Shown piece after piece: positions 1 through 7,700 of a stretch of DNA of 9,425 nt. The DNA is taken from contig JANXXV010000150.1 in the NCBI GenBank assembly GCA_025350445.1, forward strand, positions 1 through 9,425. Direction: 5' to 3'. A program made the translations under genes and the position numbers. Position 1 is the first letter of the stretch. Every line of letters starts with the position of its first letter. The DNA is from Bryobacteraceae bacterium. Lineage in GTDB: Bacteria; Acidobacteriota; Terriglobia; Bryobacterales; Bryobacteraceae. The notes beneath the pieces are model-generated. The model saw only the letters and a program-made list of their open reading frames with translations. It ran no database searches and was not told the origin of the DNA.

Positions 1-672
1 CGCCGGAAGGGAACAGATGGCTCCAGACTTAGTCTTGGTAACGCCGCTGCGGTCCAAGAGAAACAAATCGCGTGCAAAATCCGTCTGGTCAAAGCTGGTG
101 GCCGAGCCGGGCAAGAGCGTTAGTGTATCGTTGACGCTTGCAAGCGCCACCGTCTTGCCGTATTCATTTCCGGCCAGGAGACGATAGGTGCGGTGCAGTA
201 CCTCAAGAAAAGTATGAGACGGCGCCTTCGGTTTCCTCGCCTGAATCGCCTTGAGAATTTTCACCACGTGGGACGGGCGAATAGCTTGCACCTTCTTACG
301 GTTGATTCTTACGGCACGGTCCGCCGGGAGAATCCGAACGATGGAAGGAAAAACGACGAGACCCCCATCGCGCTGCTGTATCTGAAGATTTTCGGCTTTC
401 GCCGTGCTGATGAGATCGGCGGCGTATTCGTCACGCAGATACGCTTCCTCTTCGTCGGGACTGAAGGGCCACGCTGATCTCGCGTTACCAACCTCTTGTC
501 GCGTGGATTCGAGAATTGCCAGCAGCCGCTCAGACGCTTTCCGCACTTGCGGAATATCGCCGCCGGACGCAGCCCGGTGTAGTTGCTTTATGGCCTTGGC
601 CAAGTGAGCTATCGCTCTGCCTGCTGCGTCGGCCGCTCGTTCGGTGTCAGAGCATCCCTGTTCAAATGTCAA
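1..672 (-). CDS. Conserved protein of unknown function, C-terminus cut by window edge
   Basis: A frame open for 224 codons runs off the left edge. The start chosen is TTG at 670-672, because an excellent GGAGG lies six bases upstream and no ATG fits. A 7-codon ATG mini-ORF in the 33-base gap ends in a TGA that overlaps this TTG (TTGA), so translation may be coupled. Residues 5-65 look like two amphipathic helices rich in Ala, Lys, Arg and Glu. A more conserved-looking part follows: AWPFSPDEEEAYLR (67-80), VVFPSIVRILPADRAVRINR (106-125), IRPSHVVKIL (131-140) and DFARDLFLLDRSGVTKTKSG (198-217). There is no signal peptide or membrane segment, so it is probably cytoplasmic. I do not recognise a named domain. 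The pattern feels like a conserved bacterial hypothetical protein, but I assign no function. It is co-directional with the GGT gene upstream. That it is a gene is well supported; its role is unknown. Confidence 0.8.
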   Translation of the reverse strand, partial: MTFEQGCSDTERAADAAGRAIAHLAKAIKQLHRAASGGDIPQVRKASERLLAILESTRQEVGNARSAWPFSPDEEEAYLRDEYAADLISTAKAENLQIQQRDGGLVVFPSIVRILPADRAVRINRKKVQAIRPSHVVKILKAIQARKPKAPSHTFLEVLHRTYRLLAGNEYGKTVALASVNDTLTLLPGSATSFDQTDFARDLFLLDRSGVTKTKSGAICSLPA

Positions 673-705
673 TCGTAACCTCCATAGTTCATTAGTTCGG
701 TGCTC

Positions 706-2478
706 TTACCGGCCAAAGACAAACCGCGCGCGCCGCGGGTCCGCTCCGCCTTCCAGCACTCCATTATTAGACACAATCACCGTGGGCGCCGAGGAGTTGC
801 TCCACTCTCCCGTCAACGTAACACGATGTCCCAGCGCCGTCAGTTTCGCCGCGGTATCCCGCGAAATCCGGCCTTCCAGATTCAGTTTTCCCGGAACGAA
901 TTGATGGTCCGCGAACGACGCGTAAAAGTGCTCGCTCTGGAACCTCGGCGCTTCCACCGCTTCTTGCGCCGACATATTGAACACCAGAATATTCAACAAC
1001 ACTTGCAACATTGCTTGATCCTGGTTGTCACCGCCCGGCGTCGACATCACCAGAAACGGCTTTCCATCCCTGGTCACAATGGTGGGGCTCAAGGTCACGC
1101 GCGGACGCTTGCCGGGCGCGAGTTCGTTCGGATGTCCAGGCGTCAACACGAAGGACTGCAACCGCGACGAGAACGGAATGCCGGTATCGCCCGCGATGAC
1201 CGAGGGCAGCCATGCGCCGCTGGGCGTGGCCGAGAACATGTTCCCCTTCCGGTCGATGACATTCACGCAGGTTGTATCGTTCACAATGCCGCCGCTATCG
1301 GTGGTCTTATCCTTGGGCAACGGTGCGCCGAACGCACCGGGGCGAGACTCCATCGAGGCGTGCTGCGGGTCGATCAGCTTTCTGCGGTCGGTGGCGTAGT
1401 CGCGCGAAAGCAGCGTCTCTTCCGGGATCTTACTGGACTTCGGATCGCCGTAGTAGCGGTCGCGGTCGGCGAAGGCGAGCTTTGTGGCTTCCACCACTGC
1501 GTGCAAATACTCAGGCGAGTTGTGGCCCATCGCCTTCAGGTCGTACCCTTCCAAAAGATTCAGAGCTTCCAGCATCACCGGGCCCTGCGTCCAGAAGCCA
1601 GGTTTGTAGACTTCAAAGCCATGGAACGACGCTGACTTCGGATCGTCCTGATCGGCGTGGAAATTCTTCAGATCGTCATAGGTGATCAGCCCTTCGTTCG
1701 CCTCGGAGAATGCAGCAATGCGCTTGGCAAGCGAGCCTTTGTAGAACAGATCCCGGACTGCCTGCAACTTCTTCGCACGGTTGCCGCGCGTCTTTTTCTC
1801 TACGGCCGCCAGTTCACGCAGGGTCTTGGCCAGCGTCGGCATACGCACAATCTCGCCCCGCTGCGGCGGCGTTCCGTTCGGATAGAAGAACGACTTCGAC
1901 GCAGGCCAGAGTTCCAGGATGGTCTGGTAGCCTTTCAGCATTCCGGCGAACTCTTCGGCAATGGGGAAACCTTCGGCGTACTCGATGGCCGGCGCGGACA
2001 CTTGCGCGAAGCTCATGGTGCCGTATTTTTGCAGCGCCAGAATGAGTCCGTCAAAAACGCCGGGCAGAATGGCCGAGCGGATTCCTTGCGATGGAATCGG
2101 CGGCATGCGGCCGGGTTGTTCCCACGGCTCCATGGGGCGTTGCTGATAGTACGCGGGCGTTGCCTTCGCGGGCGCAGTGCCTACGCCGCTGATGGCGATT
2201 ACCGGCTTGCCGGCCATTTTGATCAGCAGCGGCATTTCGCCGCCAAGTCCGAAACGCGATTGCTCCGTCACCGCTGCGGTTAAGACGGAGGCCACTCCGG
2301 CGTCCACTGCGTTGCCTCCGGAAGTGACGATGCGGTAGCCCGCTTCCACCTCCTGATTGTTGGCGGCGGCCACCATCTCATGGGTGCCGCGAACGGGGGG
2401 GACCATGGTGGGCGCGCCGGCGCGTTGGGCGAAGGCGGGCAGGGAACTGAGGGCGATCAGCAGGGTGATGTTTTTCAT
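706..2478 (-). CDS. Secreted gamma-glutamyltranspeptidase-family protein with atypical active site
   Basis: This is a 590-residue Ntn-hydrolase of the gamma-glutamyltransferase family. The family normally cleaves gamma-glutamyl bonds (glutathione and related amides) after self-cleavage into two subunits. A signal peptide is visible (residues 1-17, hydrophobic stretch ending AFA before Gln), so the protein is exported, probably to the periplasm. Family landmarks are VTSGGNAVDAGVA (51-63), the glycine-rich GLGG (77-80), LPGVFDG (138-144), DRDRYYGDP (338-346), the processing site DTTC (401-404), PGG (481-483) and a C-terminal GGADPRRARFV (577-587). Thr402 aligns by eye with the catalytic nucleophile Thr391 of E. 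coli GGT. Two family features differ: the usual TTH is TTC, and the substrate-contacting Ser-Ser pair is replaced by Val461-Thr462. The substrate may therefore not be glutathione, and an acylase or amidase role is possible. The start ATG overlaps the stop of the upstream methyltransferase gene (ATGA), implying translational coupling. Confidence 0.93.
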   Translation of the reverse strand: MKNITLLIALSSLPAFAQRAGAPTMVPPVRGTHEMVAAANNQEVEAGYRIVTSGGNAVDAGVASVLTAAVTEQSRFGLGGEMPLLIKMAGKPVIAISGVGTAPAKATPAYYQQRPMEPWEQPGRMPPIPSQGIRSAILPGVFDGLILALQKYGTMSFAQVSAPAIEYAEGFPIAEEFAGMLKGYQTILELWPASKSFFYPNGTPPQRGEIVRMPTLAKTLRELAAVEKKTRGNRAKKLQAVRDLFYKGSLAKRIAAFSEANEGLITYDDLKNFHADQDDPKSASFHGFEVYKPGFWTQGPVMLEALNLLEGYDLKAMGHNSPEYLHAVVEATKLAFADRDRYYGDPKSSKIPEETLLSRDYATDRRKLIDPQHASMESRPGAFGAPLPKDKTTDSGGIVNDTTCVNVIDRKGNMFSATPSGAWLPSVIAGDTGIPFSSRLQSFVLTPGHPNELAPGKRPRVTLSPTIVTRDGKPFLVMSTPGGDNQDQAMLQVLLNILVFNMSAQEAVEAPRFQSEHFYASFADHQFVPGKLNLEGRISRDTAAKLTALGHRVTLTGEWSNSSAPTVIVSNNGVLEGGADPRRARFVFGR

Positions 2479-3026
2479 CGGCGTGTTATTGCATTCTCCA
2501 CCATTCGGCGGTACTTGCGCAGCAACTCATACATTACTACTCCTCCGGCGGTGGCGACGTTCAGCGAATGTTTCATGCCGAGCATGGGGATACGGACGTG
2601 AGTGTCGCACAGCGCGGCCAACTGAGGAGTGACGCCGTCTACCTCGTTTCCAAAGACGACGCACACCGGAAAGCGCGGATTCCAGTCAAACAGATCGACG
2701 GCGTGCGTGGTGGTTTCCATCATCGCCAGTTCGTAGCCTTGCGAGTGCAATTCTTCAGCAATGGCGACGGTTTGACCGCGGTATTCCCACGGAACCGTAT
2801 TCTCCGATCCCAGCGCGGTTTTCAGAATGCCCTTGTGCGGCGGCCTGCCGGTGATGCCTGCAAGCACCAGCTTTTCGATGGCGGCGGCATCGGCCGTGCG
2901 GAAGAAGGAGCCGACGTTATAGAGGCTGCGGATGTTTTCGAGCAGTATGGTGACGGGGAGGGTTTGGATGCTTTCGTACGGCGTGGATGCGGTGGTTACC
3001 TGGAAGGGTGTGCGCTCAGGGGTCAT
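2475..3026 (-). CDS. SpoU/TrmH-family RNA 2'-O-methyltransferase
   Basis: This 183-residue protein transfers a methyl group from S-adenosylmethionine to a ribose 2'-OH in tRNA or rRNA, in the cytoplasm. All three SPOUT motifs are present. Motif 1 is NIRSLYNVGSFFRTADA (31-47), with Arg43 at the position of the catalytic arginine of TrmH. Motif 2 is VVFGNEVDGV (123-132). Motif 3 is IPMLGMKHSLNVATAGGVV (146-164), which forms the trefoil-knot cofactor pocket. It is short, a catalytic domain with only a small N-terminal extension and no L30e-like RNA-binding domain, so it resembles compact TrmL-type enzymes. The target nucleotide cannot be read from the sequence. It is probably the first gene of a minus-strand operon with the GGT-like gene, whose ATG overlaps its TGA. 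There is no strong Shine-Dalgarno before its ATG. The 32 bases upstream are AT-rich and adjoin the ParE pseudogene, so the operon promoter may lie in or near that pseudogene. Confidence 0.93.
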   Translation of the reverse strand: MTPERTPFQVTTASTPYESIQTLPVTILLENIRSLYNVGSFFRTADAAAIEKLVLAGITGRPPHKGILKTALGSENTVPWEYRGQTVAIAEELHSQGYELAMMETTTHAVDLFDWNPRFPVCVVFGNEVDGVTPQLAALCDTHVRIPMLGMKHSLNVATAGGVVMYELLRKYRRMVENAITRR

Positions 3027-3058
3027 GTTGGTTCAACTTGATCGGAAATAATATCAAT

Positions 3059-3380
3059 TTATCCGAAGAATCCGCTGGCAAAAAGCTGGCCCAGTTCGCC
3101 ACTGCCATGAACGACGCGGACCAGATCGATTCCGTCTGGCAGTAGAAAAGCAGAATCTTTCGAATCCGCTAGACACGCAAAATCTATGCATGCCTTGAAG
3201 CGATGGCTCGTCAACAACGACCCGCTTTCCGGCATCAGGTTGCGTGGATAGTGCGTTGAGAGCGCTGTCTGACGCTTCAAGGAATCGCTCTGCGAGTTCA
3301 ATGCTGGCGTTCTCCGCGTACCAAACCCATTGGGCGATTAGATCACGTTTTGCTGCCTCGCGTTTCAGAACGCGAGGTAT
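3059..3380 (-). pseudogene. ParE/RelE-family toxin pseudogene (two frameshifts, start lost)
   Basis: Pieces of a ParE-type toxin (a small protein that poisons gyrase or the ribosome, depending on subfamily) lie in order but in three frames. The N-terminal part reads PRVLKREAAKRDLIAQ, then WVWYAENASIELAERFLEAS, then a stretch ending QGMHRFCVSSGF. A second frame supplies RKILLFY near 3143-3162, and a third supplies LPDGIDLVRVVHGSGELGQL to the stop at 3059. Joined, these give the usual family order (helical hairpin, then a GFRKxLIFY-like strand, then a DGIxxxRVxHG strand) at about 107 residues, a normal family length. Restoring it needs two single-base insertions. The expected start codon is ATA at 3378-3380, and no in-frame ATG, GTG or TTG lies between it and the upstream stop. 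The gene is therefore almost certainly dead. Sequencing error could explain one shift but hardly two plus a missing start. It follows an antitoxin-like tail by one base. Confidence 0.75.
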
Positions 3381-3381
3381 T

Positions 3382-3501
3382 CTAGGCCGTTTTCCGGGAT
3401 TTGCGCGCTTCGAACTGCTTGACGACTTCGCGGCGAATGTCGTCCCAGTCCTCTCGTCTCATCTCGGTCGGTTCGCCACTTAGGGCTCTTTGCAGGGCAT
3501 G
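3382..3501 (-). pseudogene. Antitoxin C-terminal remnant (ParD-like partner of the toxin pseudogene)
   Basis: In the frame ending at TAG 3382-3384, one base before the expected toxin start, the sequence reads ALQRALSGEPTEMRREDW and then DDIRREVVKQFEARKSRKTA. This resembles the C-terminal toxin-binding tail of small RHH/ParD-type antitoxins (alanine-rich helix, Pro-Thr, acidic-Trp-Asp, then a basic helix). The N-terminal DNA-binding half is not found: upstream the frame is open only to a TGA near 3560, has no ATG and does not look like a ribbon-helix-helix. An internal ATG at 3460-3462 could start a 26-residue peptide, but that would be only the tail. The antitoxin-toxin order and tight spacing match a type II operon and support the toxin call. 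Family assignment rests on pattern memory and is tentative. Confidence 0.5.
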
Positions 3502-4075
3502 ATTGCTAGATTTGCAAGAATGACTTGGAGTAGATAAGGCTTGGAACTCGCCGCAGTTTCAGTGAGTTAATGGGGCAAACCCAGGCACGTTGCGCAATCG
3601 CTGGCTTTAAGGCATGACAGAATCTATTAGTCCGATGTGGGAAAAACAACTTCCGAACTCGGACCCGCGGAGCAACCTCCTCCCGCCGATTGCCCGGACC
3701 CGAGTTTGAGAGCGCGACGGGAGGACCGCACCCTCCCCATCGTCCCGATGAGTTCTGACCGGCTATTCCTTGAACGGGTTGCTCGCCAGCATTGCCCGTC
3801 TCCGCTTCACCGGCACGCACAGATTAACGTGCACTCCAGAAAACCACCGTGGCAACCGGACATTCTACTTTGCGGAGAATAGGATATTTCCGCCGAATAC
3901 CGTTACCGAATTGGAGCGCGGCCCTGTCACTTAAATACCAAATGAGGCGGCGTTCCCACAAGGTAACTATGAAGTGGTCAGTTCTCGCACCTCCCAGGGT
4001 TCCGGCGAGAAACTGGTGGCGGCCGCATGCACGCTTCTGAACGAATTGTATCCTCCGCGGCAGCAGGCTGTCACA
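3502..4075. other. Gene-poor stretch, mostly without recognisable coding
   Basis: No frame here gives a protein I recognise. Short open frames exist on both strands (for example 3506-3820 minus and 3637-3882 plus), but their residue composition is rich in Arg, Pro, Ser and Cys, and they lack ribosome sites and family motifs. The right end, about 3934-4075, leads in frame into the first piece of the DUF1080 pseudogene. It does not resemble a clean signal peptide, so it may be a scrambled 5' end. The middle holds three adjacent hairpins, described separately. Confidence 0.5.
3656..3799. other. Three consecutive GC-rich inverted repeats, possible structured RNA
   Basis: Three hairpins can be drawn. 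Hairpin 1 pairs AACTCGG (3656-3662) with CCGAGTT (3700-3706), with an inner stem GCAA (3672-3675) to TTGC (3690-3693). Hairpin 2 pairs GGGAGG (3719-3724) with CCTCCC (3732-3737), flanked by GAC and GTC. Hairpin 3 pairs ACGGG (3774-3778) with CCCGT (3795-3799), with an inner TGCT/AGCA around a CGCC loop. No known RNA family is recognised and strand is undetermined. In GC-rich DNA some hairpins arise by chance, so this is only a candidate. Confidence 0.2.
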
Positions 4076-4721
4076 CCTCACGAGAAGATCACGCTATTCA
4101 ACGGGCGCGACCTAGCTGGTACACCTGGCTCAGGGAAGACCGGTATCAAAATCCTAAGAACATTCTCGATGCGAAAGATGGTGCGATTCGCGAATCGGGC
4201 GAAGAATGGCGCCGCCCGACGCATGGCTATCACACTGGTAAAGCGCGCGATAGCGGGATTCTGGTGCAAGCTTGGGCGAGGACGGAGCATACTCGAGCAC
4301 CTGGCTGGAGTCCATGGAATCTTAAGTGATTGAGGGCGGGACAGGCGACCTCATCATGGTGGGTGGCCGCCGACAACCATCGCTGACCGTGCAAGTTCGC
4401 GAAGGCGCAAAGGGGGAGCTCCACTGGGACACGGGCGGGAACTCCGTAACGCGCGATAAGGGCCGTTTCGATTGGTATGGCCGCGATCCCGACTGGACAG
4501 ACGTGACCGGTTTCCGCAGCAAGCAGGACGTCGAGAATCCCGTAGGCGAATGGAACCGGTCGGAAGTGATCCGCGACGGCGACACCGTCAAGAAAATTCT
4601 GAACGGCAATGTCGTCAACTATGGCACGAACTCATCGCACACCTTCGGAAGGATTCAGTTACAGTCCCAAGGGGCCGAGATTCATTTCCGGCGGGTGGAA
4701 TTGCTGCCTCTGAACAAGTGA
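4076..4721 (+). pseudogene. DUF1080 (3-keto-disaccharide hydrolase type) pseudogene
   Basis: DUF1080 proteins have a concanavalin-like beta-sandwich, and some members hydrolyse 3-keto-glycosides. Here the family sequence is spread over three frames: PHEKITLFNGRDL (from 4076), then WYTWLREDRYQNPKN through ARDSGILVQ (about 4117-4271), then GEDGAYSSTWLESMES, and after a stop IEGGTGDLIMVGG through WNRSEVIRDGD to FRRVELLPLNK, ending 4721. Both shifts (near 4111-4118 and 4269-4274) fit loss of one base. The third piece is interrupted by TAA at 4323-4325, where the family normally has Gln (ESQVIEGG), a C-to-T change of CAA. Between GEEW (ends 4209) and ARDSG (from 4243) some twenty residues appear deleted. 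With two frameshifts, a nonsense codon and a deletion the gene cannot make the protein. A GTG at 4326 could start the 131-residue tail, but no good ribosome site is seen. It is convergent with the TonB receptor gene. Confidence 0.85.
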
Positions 4722-4737
4722 CGCTCGCGGGCGAGCG
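4722..4737. terminator. GC-rich hairpin between convergent 3' ends
   Basis: CGCTCGC (4722-4728) and GCGAGCG (4731-4737) form a perfect 7-bp inverted repeat around GG, in the 22 bases between the DUF1080 stop and the receptor stop. Its position suits a shared bidirectional terminator. No T-run follows on either strand and the 2-base loop would open further, so intrinsic termination is uncertain. Confidence 0.3.
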
Positions 4738-4743
4738 GAGCGA

Positions 4744-7700
4744 TTAAAAGACCACCCGAAGCCGCATCGTGATCCAGCGGTTGCTTACAACGGTGGCATT
4801 GGTCGGATCGCCTTGGGCGAGCAGGCTATTTAGCCGTCCAACCTGGCCCGGCACTGAAATATTGCTAAACGGAAAATTGAATGTCGGTGAATTGAACAGG
4901 TCCAGTATCATCGTTTGAAACTCAATTCGAAAGCGTTCGGTGGCTTTGAATTGCTTAATGATACTGACATTTTGCTGACTGATACCGGGCCCCTCAAGAA
5001 TATTGACTCCGGAATTGCCGAAGTGGCCAGCCGCCGGGACGGTGAAGGCAGACGGGTTGAACCACTGGTACACGTGACGGTTATCCGCACCGAGATTACC
5101 ATTCGCGATGCGATCCGGAAGTCCACCGACCGAGTTCGAATTTGAAGGATCCGAGCCGGAGTAGCTGGGACTGAAATACTGGCCGCTCTGAAATACGCTG
5201 ATCCAGGTTAGACGCCAACCGCCCAATGCGAAATCGACCGGTCCTGGAACCTTGCTCATGAAGCGCCGGCCACGACCGAAGGGTAGATCCAGAATGGAGT
5301 TGATAACCGCCCTGTGTCTGGATGTGTATTGGTCACGATTCCAAAATTGATGACTGTAGGGATTTTCCAGATTGAAGTAATCGCCCAGGTTGTTAGCTAC
5401 TGTATAGTGACCATCCAAGACAAGGATTCCCACCTTCCGGTTCGCCTCTACTTGAAAGGAATCATACTTGGCATTTCCGTTCTGCTCAAGAAAGCTCGTG
5501 CTCACGAATTGTGGATAGGGCCGCCTGCTCGGTGTAAATGGAATCAGGCTCGGCTGAGGCTTGTCGGTGCTGAGAGTGTAGTGAAGGCCATGGCTGCGAG
5601 ATCCGATATAGGACACTCGAATGCCGATATCATGGATCTGCCGCTCGATCGTCGCGTTGAATTGATGAATCAAACCGTTGTTGATCTGGAGAGGATATCC
5701 GGAGATGCTTTGGGAGGGAACAGTCGCGGTCGCGGCCGGAAAGGGATTGGGAAAGGAAAATAAGGGTTGTCCGTTCTGGACCGTATTGAAATATGTCTCG
5801 CTAAGCTGAAACGGGCCGGTTCCCTGGATTGCCGCAAAGTTACCCAGCGTCTCGCTGTAGATGCCGTATCCGCCTCGAATGACAGTCTTGTCGTTCAGGA
5901 GATAAGCGACCCCAATGCGCGGCCGGAAATTCTTCTTGTCCGGATTGGGCACAACCTGTCCCTCAACCACCTTGATCAGATTGGTCGGATACAGAGGGCT
6001 GATTCTGCTTAACAGCGATTGCGGCACGACCACGTTGCCCGTGGCGGGATCCCAGTTATATTGCAGTCCGTCGCGATAAGTAGAAGCGCCGAAGTAGTCC
6101 CAGCGCAGTCCGTAATCGACGGTCAGGCGGCGGTTAACCTTGAAGGTGTCGGTGATATACAACCCGAGCTCGTAGGACCGTTGCGTACGCTGAGTTAGCG
6201 GATTCAGGCGTGTGCTGCTAAAAGGCAATCCCAAAAGAAAGTCGGCATAGGCATTGCCGGAAATCGAGCCGTTAAAGGCAAACTGACCAAAGGTACCCGT
6301 GGGGATTGTTCCACTAAAAGTGCGGAAAGTTCGTAGTTCGCCACCAAATTTCAAGACGTGCGATCCGAAGTTCCAGGTCATAGAGTCCGCGTAGTCATGG
6401 TTCCGCGCCCCGGTCGCCAGGCCACCGGGTTGTTCGGCAAGCGACGTAAAGCCGGTGATATCCATCTGAGGAAAGCCTTGAGCGCTAAAGCCGCGGGAGT
6501 TAACCCCCTGCAGTCCGATATCCTTTACGACCACGTCGGCTTTGACGGGTGAGATGCCTCTGATAGTATCGCCATCATTGATAAAGTCCTTGCTCCAGCC
6601 CCACCGTGCCGTGTTCACCAAGGTTGGTGAAAAAACGTGAGTATCGGAAACGACGATCGAGTGATGGTAACGATAGCGTGTCCAGGTGCCAAGATTGGCG
6701 AAGCTTCCGGCCAGGACATAGGGAGTTATACGATTGATATAGCGCCCATAGAGGGTATTCTTGCCGGAAAACTTGTGATCGATACGGTCCGTCGTCGAAT
6801 CCCACTTGAATAGATCGCTCGGCCAGGGAAAGTTGAAACCGTAATTGTTACTGAAGCTGCTCGGAGCGCCTTGATTTGGCTGCGGGATATAGCTGTTCTG
6901 CAGTTTGAGCGATAGCGGATTAAACCGACCCGACGGAATTATATTTCCTGGAAATGGCTGGCCATTTAATGGGTCTTTGACGATTACAGGTGTCGCCTGG
7001 TTGAGAAGTAACGAGAAGTCTCCTTGACGATAGGCAGCCGGCGCGACCGTTCGGTTATAGAATGCGCTTCCAGGGACACGTTCGATGTAGTATGCGCCAT
7101 AGAAGAACGTTCGATTCCGCTTGATGGGTCCGGAGACGCTGACTCCTCCGCGGTGTTGATGGCTTGCGGGCTTATGCGCATCGAAAAAGCCGCGTGCGGC
7201 GATCGCCGAGCTGGTGAATTCGTAGAAAGCAGTTCCGTGAAATTCATTGGCCCCGCTCTTGCCGGACATGCTGAAATTCGTAACTCTGCTGAATTCAGCG
7301 GAATTGTTCGCGCCTACAACCTGGAGCTCCGCGAAATCGTTCATGTTCTGGACCAAATTTACAGGTCCGTCGCTGGGAACGCCGTCGAGAGCCTCTACAA
7401 TTTGGCTGGAGGGTTGTCCGGCGAACCGCAGAGTAAATCCTCCTGCCTGCGCCTGAACGTTGGGCAGACTCAGCATATAGGCTTGCGGGAAAAAGCTTAT
7501 GCTGTTGGGACTATCGCGATACTTGCCGGAAGTGAAACCGGAGGCGATTTGACTTCCTTCCGTTTCAATTGTGGCAGCATTGGCGGTAACCACCACTTCG
7601 CTTCCGACATCTCCCAATTGGAAGTGAACGTCGAAACGGCGCGTCTCGCGGCTGGCAAGTTGGAGATTATCGGCGACAAATGACTTGAAGCCCGGACCGG

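Noticed and set aside
700..1635. Long open frame on the plus strand, 311 codons, opposite the GGT-like gene
   Set aside because: It is fully antisense to a clear GGT-family gene, very rich in Arg and His, and without motifs or a ribosome site. It is a frame shadow of GC-rich coding DNA.
3506..3820. Open frame of 104 codons on the minus strand in the gene-poor stretch
   Set aside because: Its composition is rich in Gly, Arg and Pro, with no motif and no clear ribosome site. It covers the hairpin region and overlaps the antitoxin remnant in another frame. I considered a group II intron or ABC permease remnant but could identify no diagnostic motif.
7024..7683. Open frames on the plus strand opposite the TonB receptor (also 5314-5763)
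   Set aside because: They lie entirely inside a receptor gene supported by signal peptide, domains and C-terminal Phe. No recognisable protein or ribosome site supports them.
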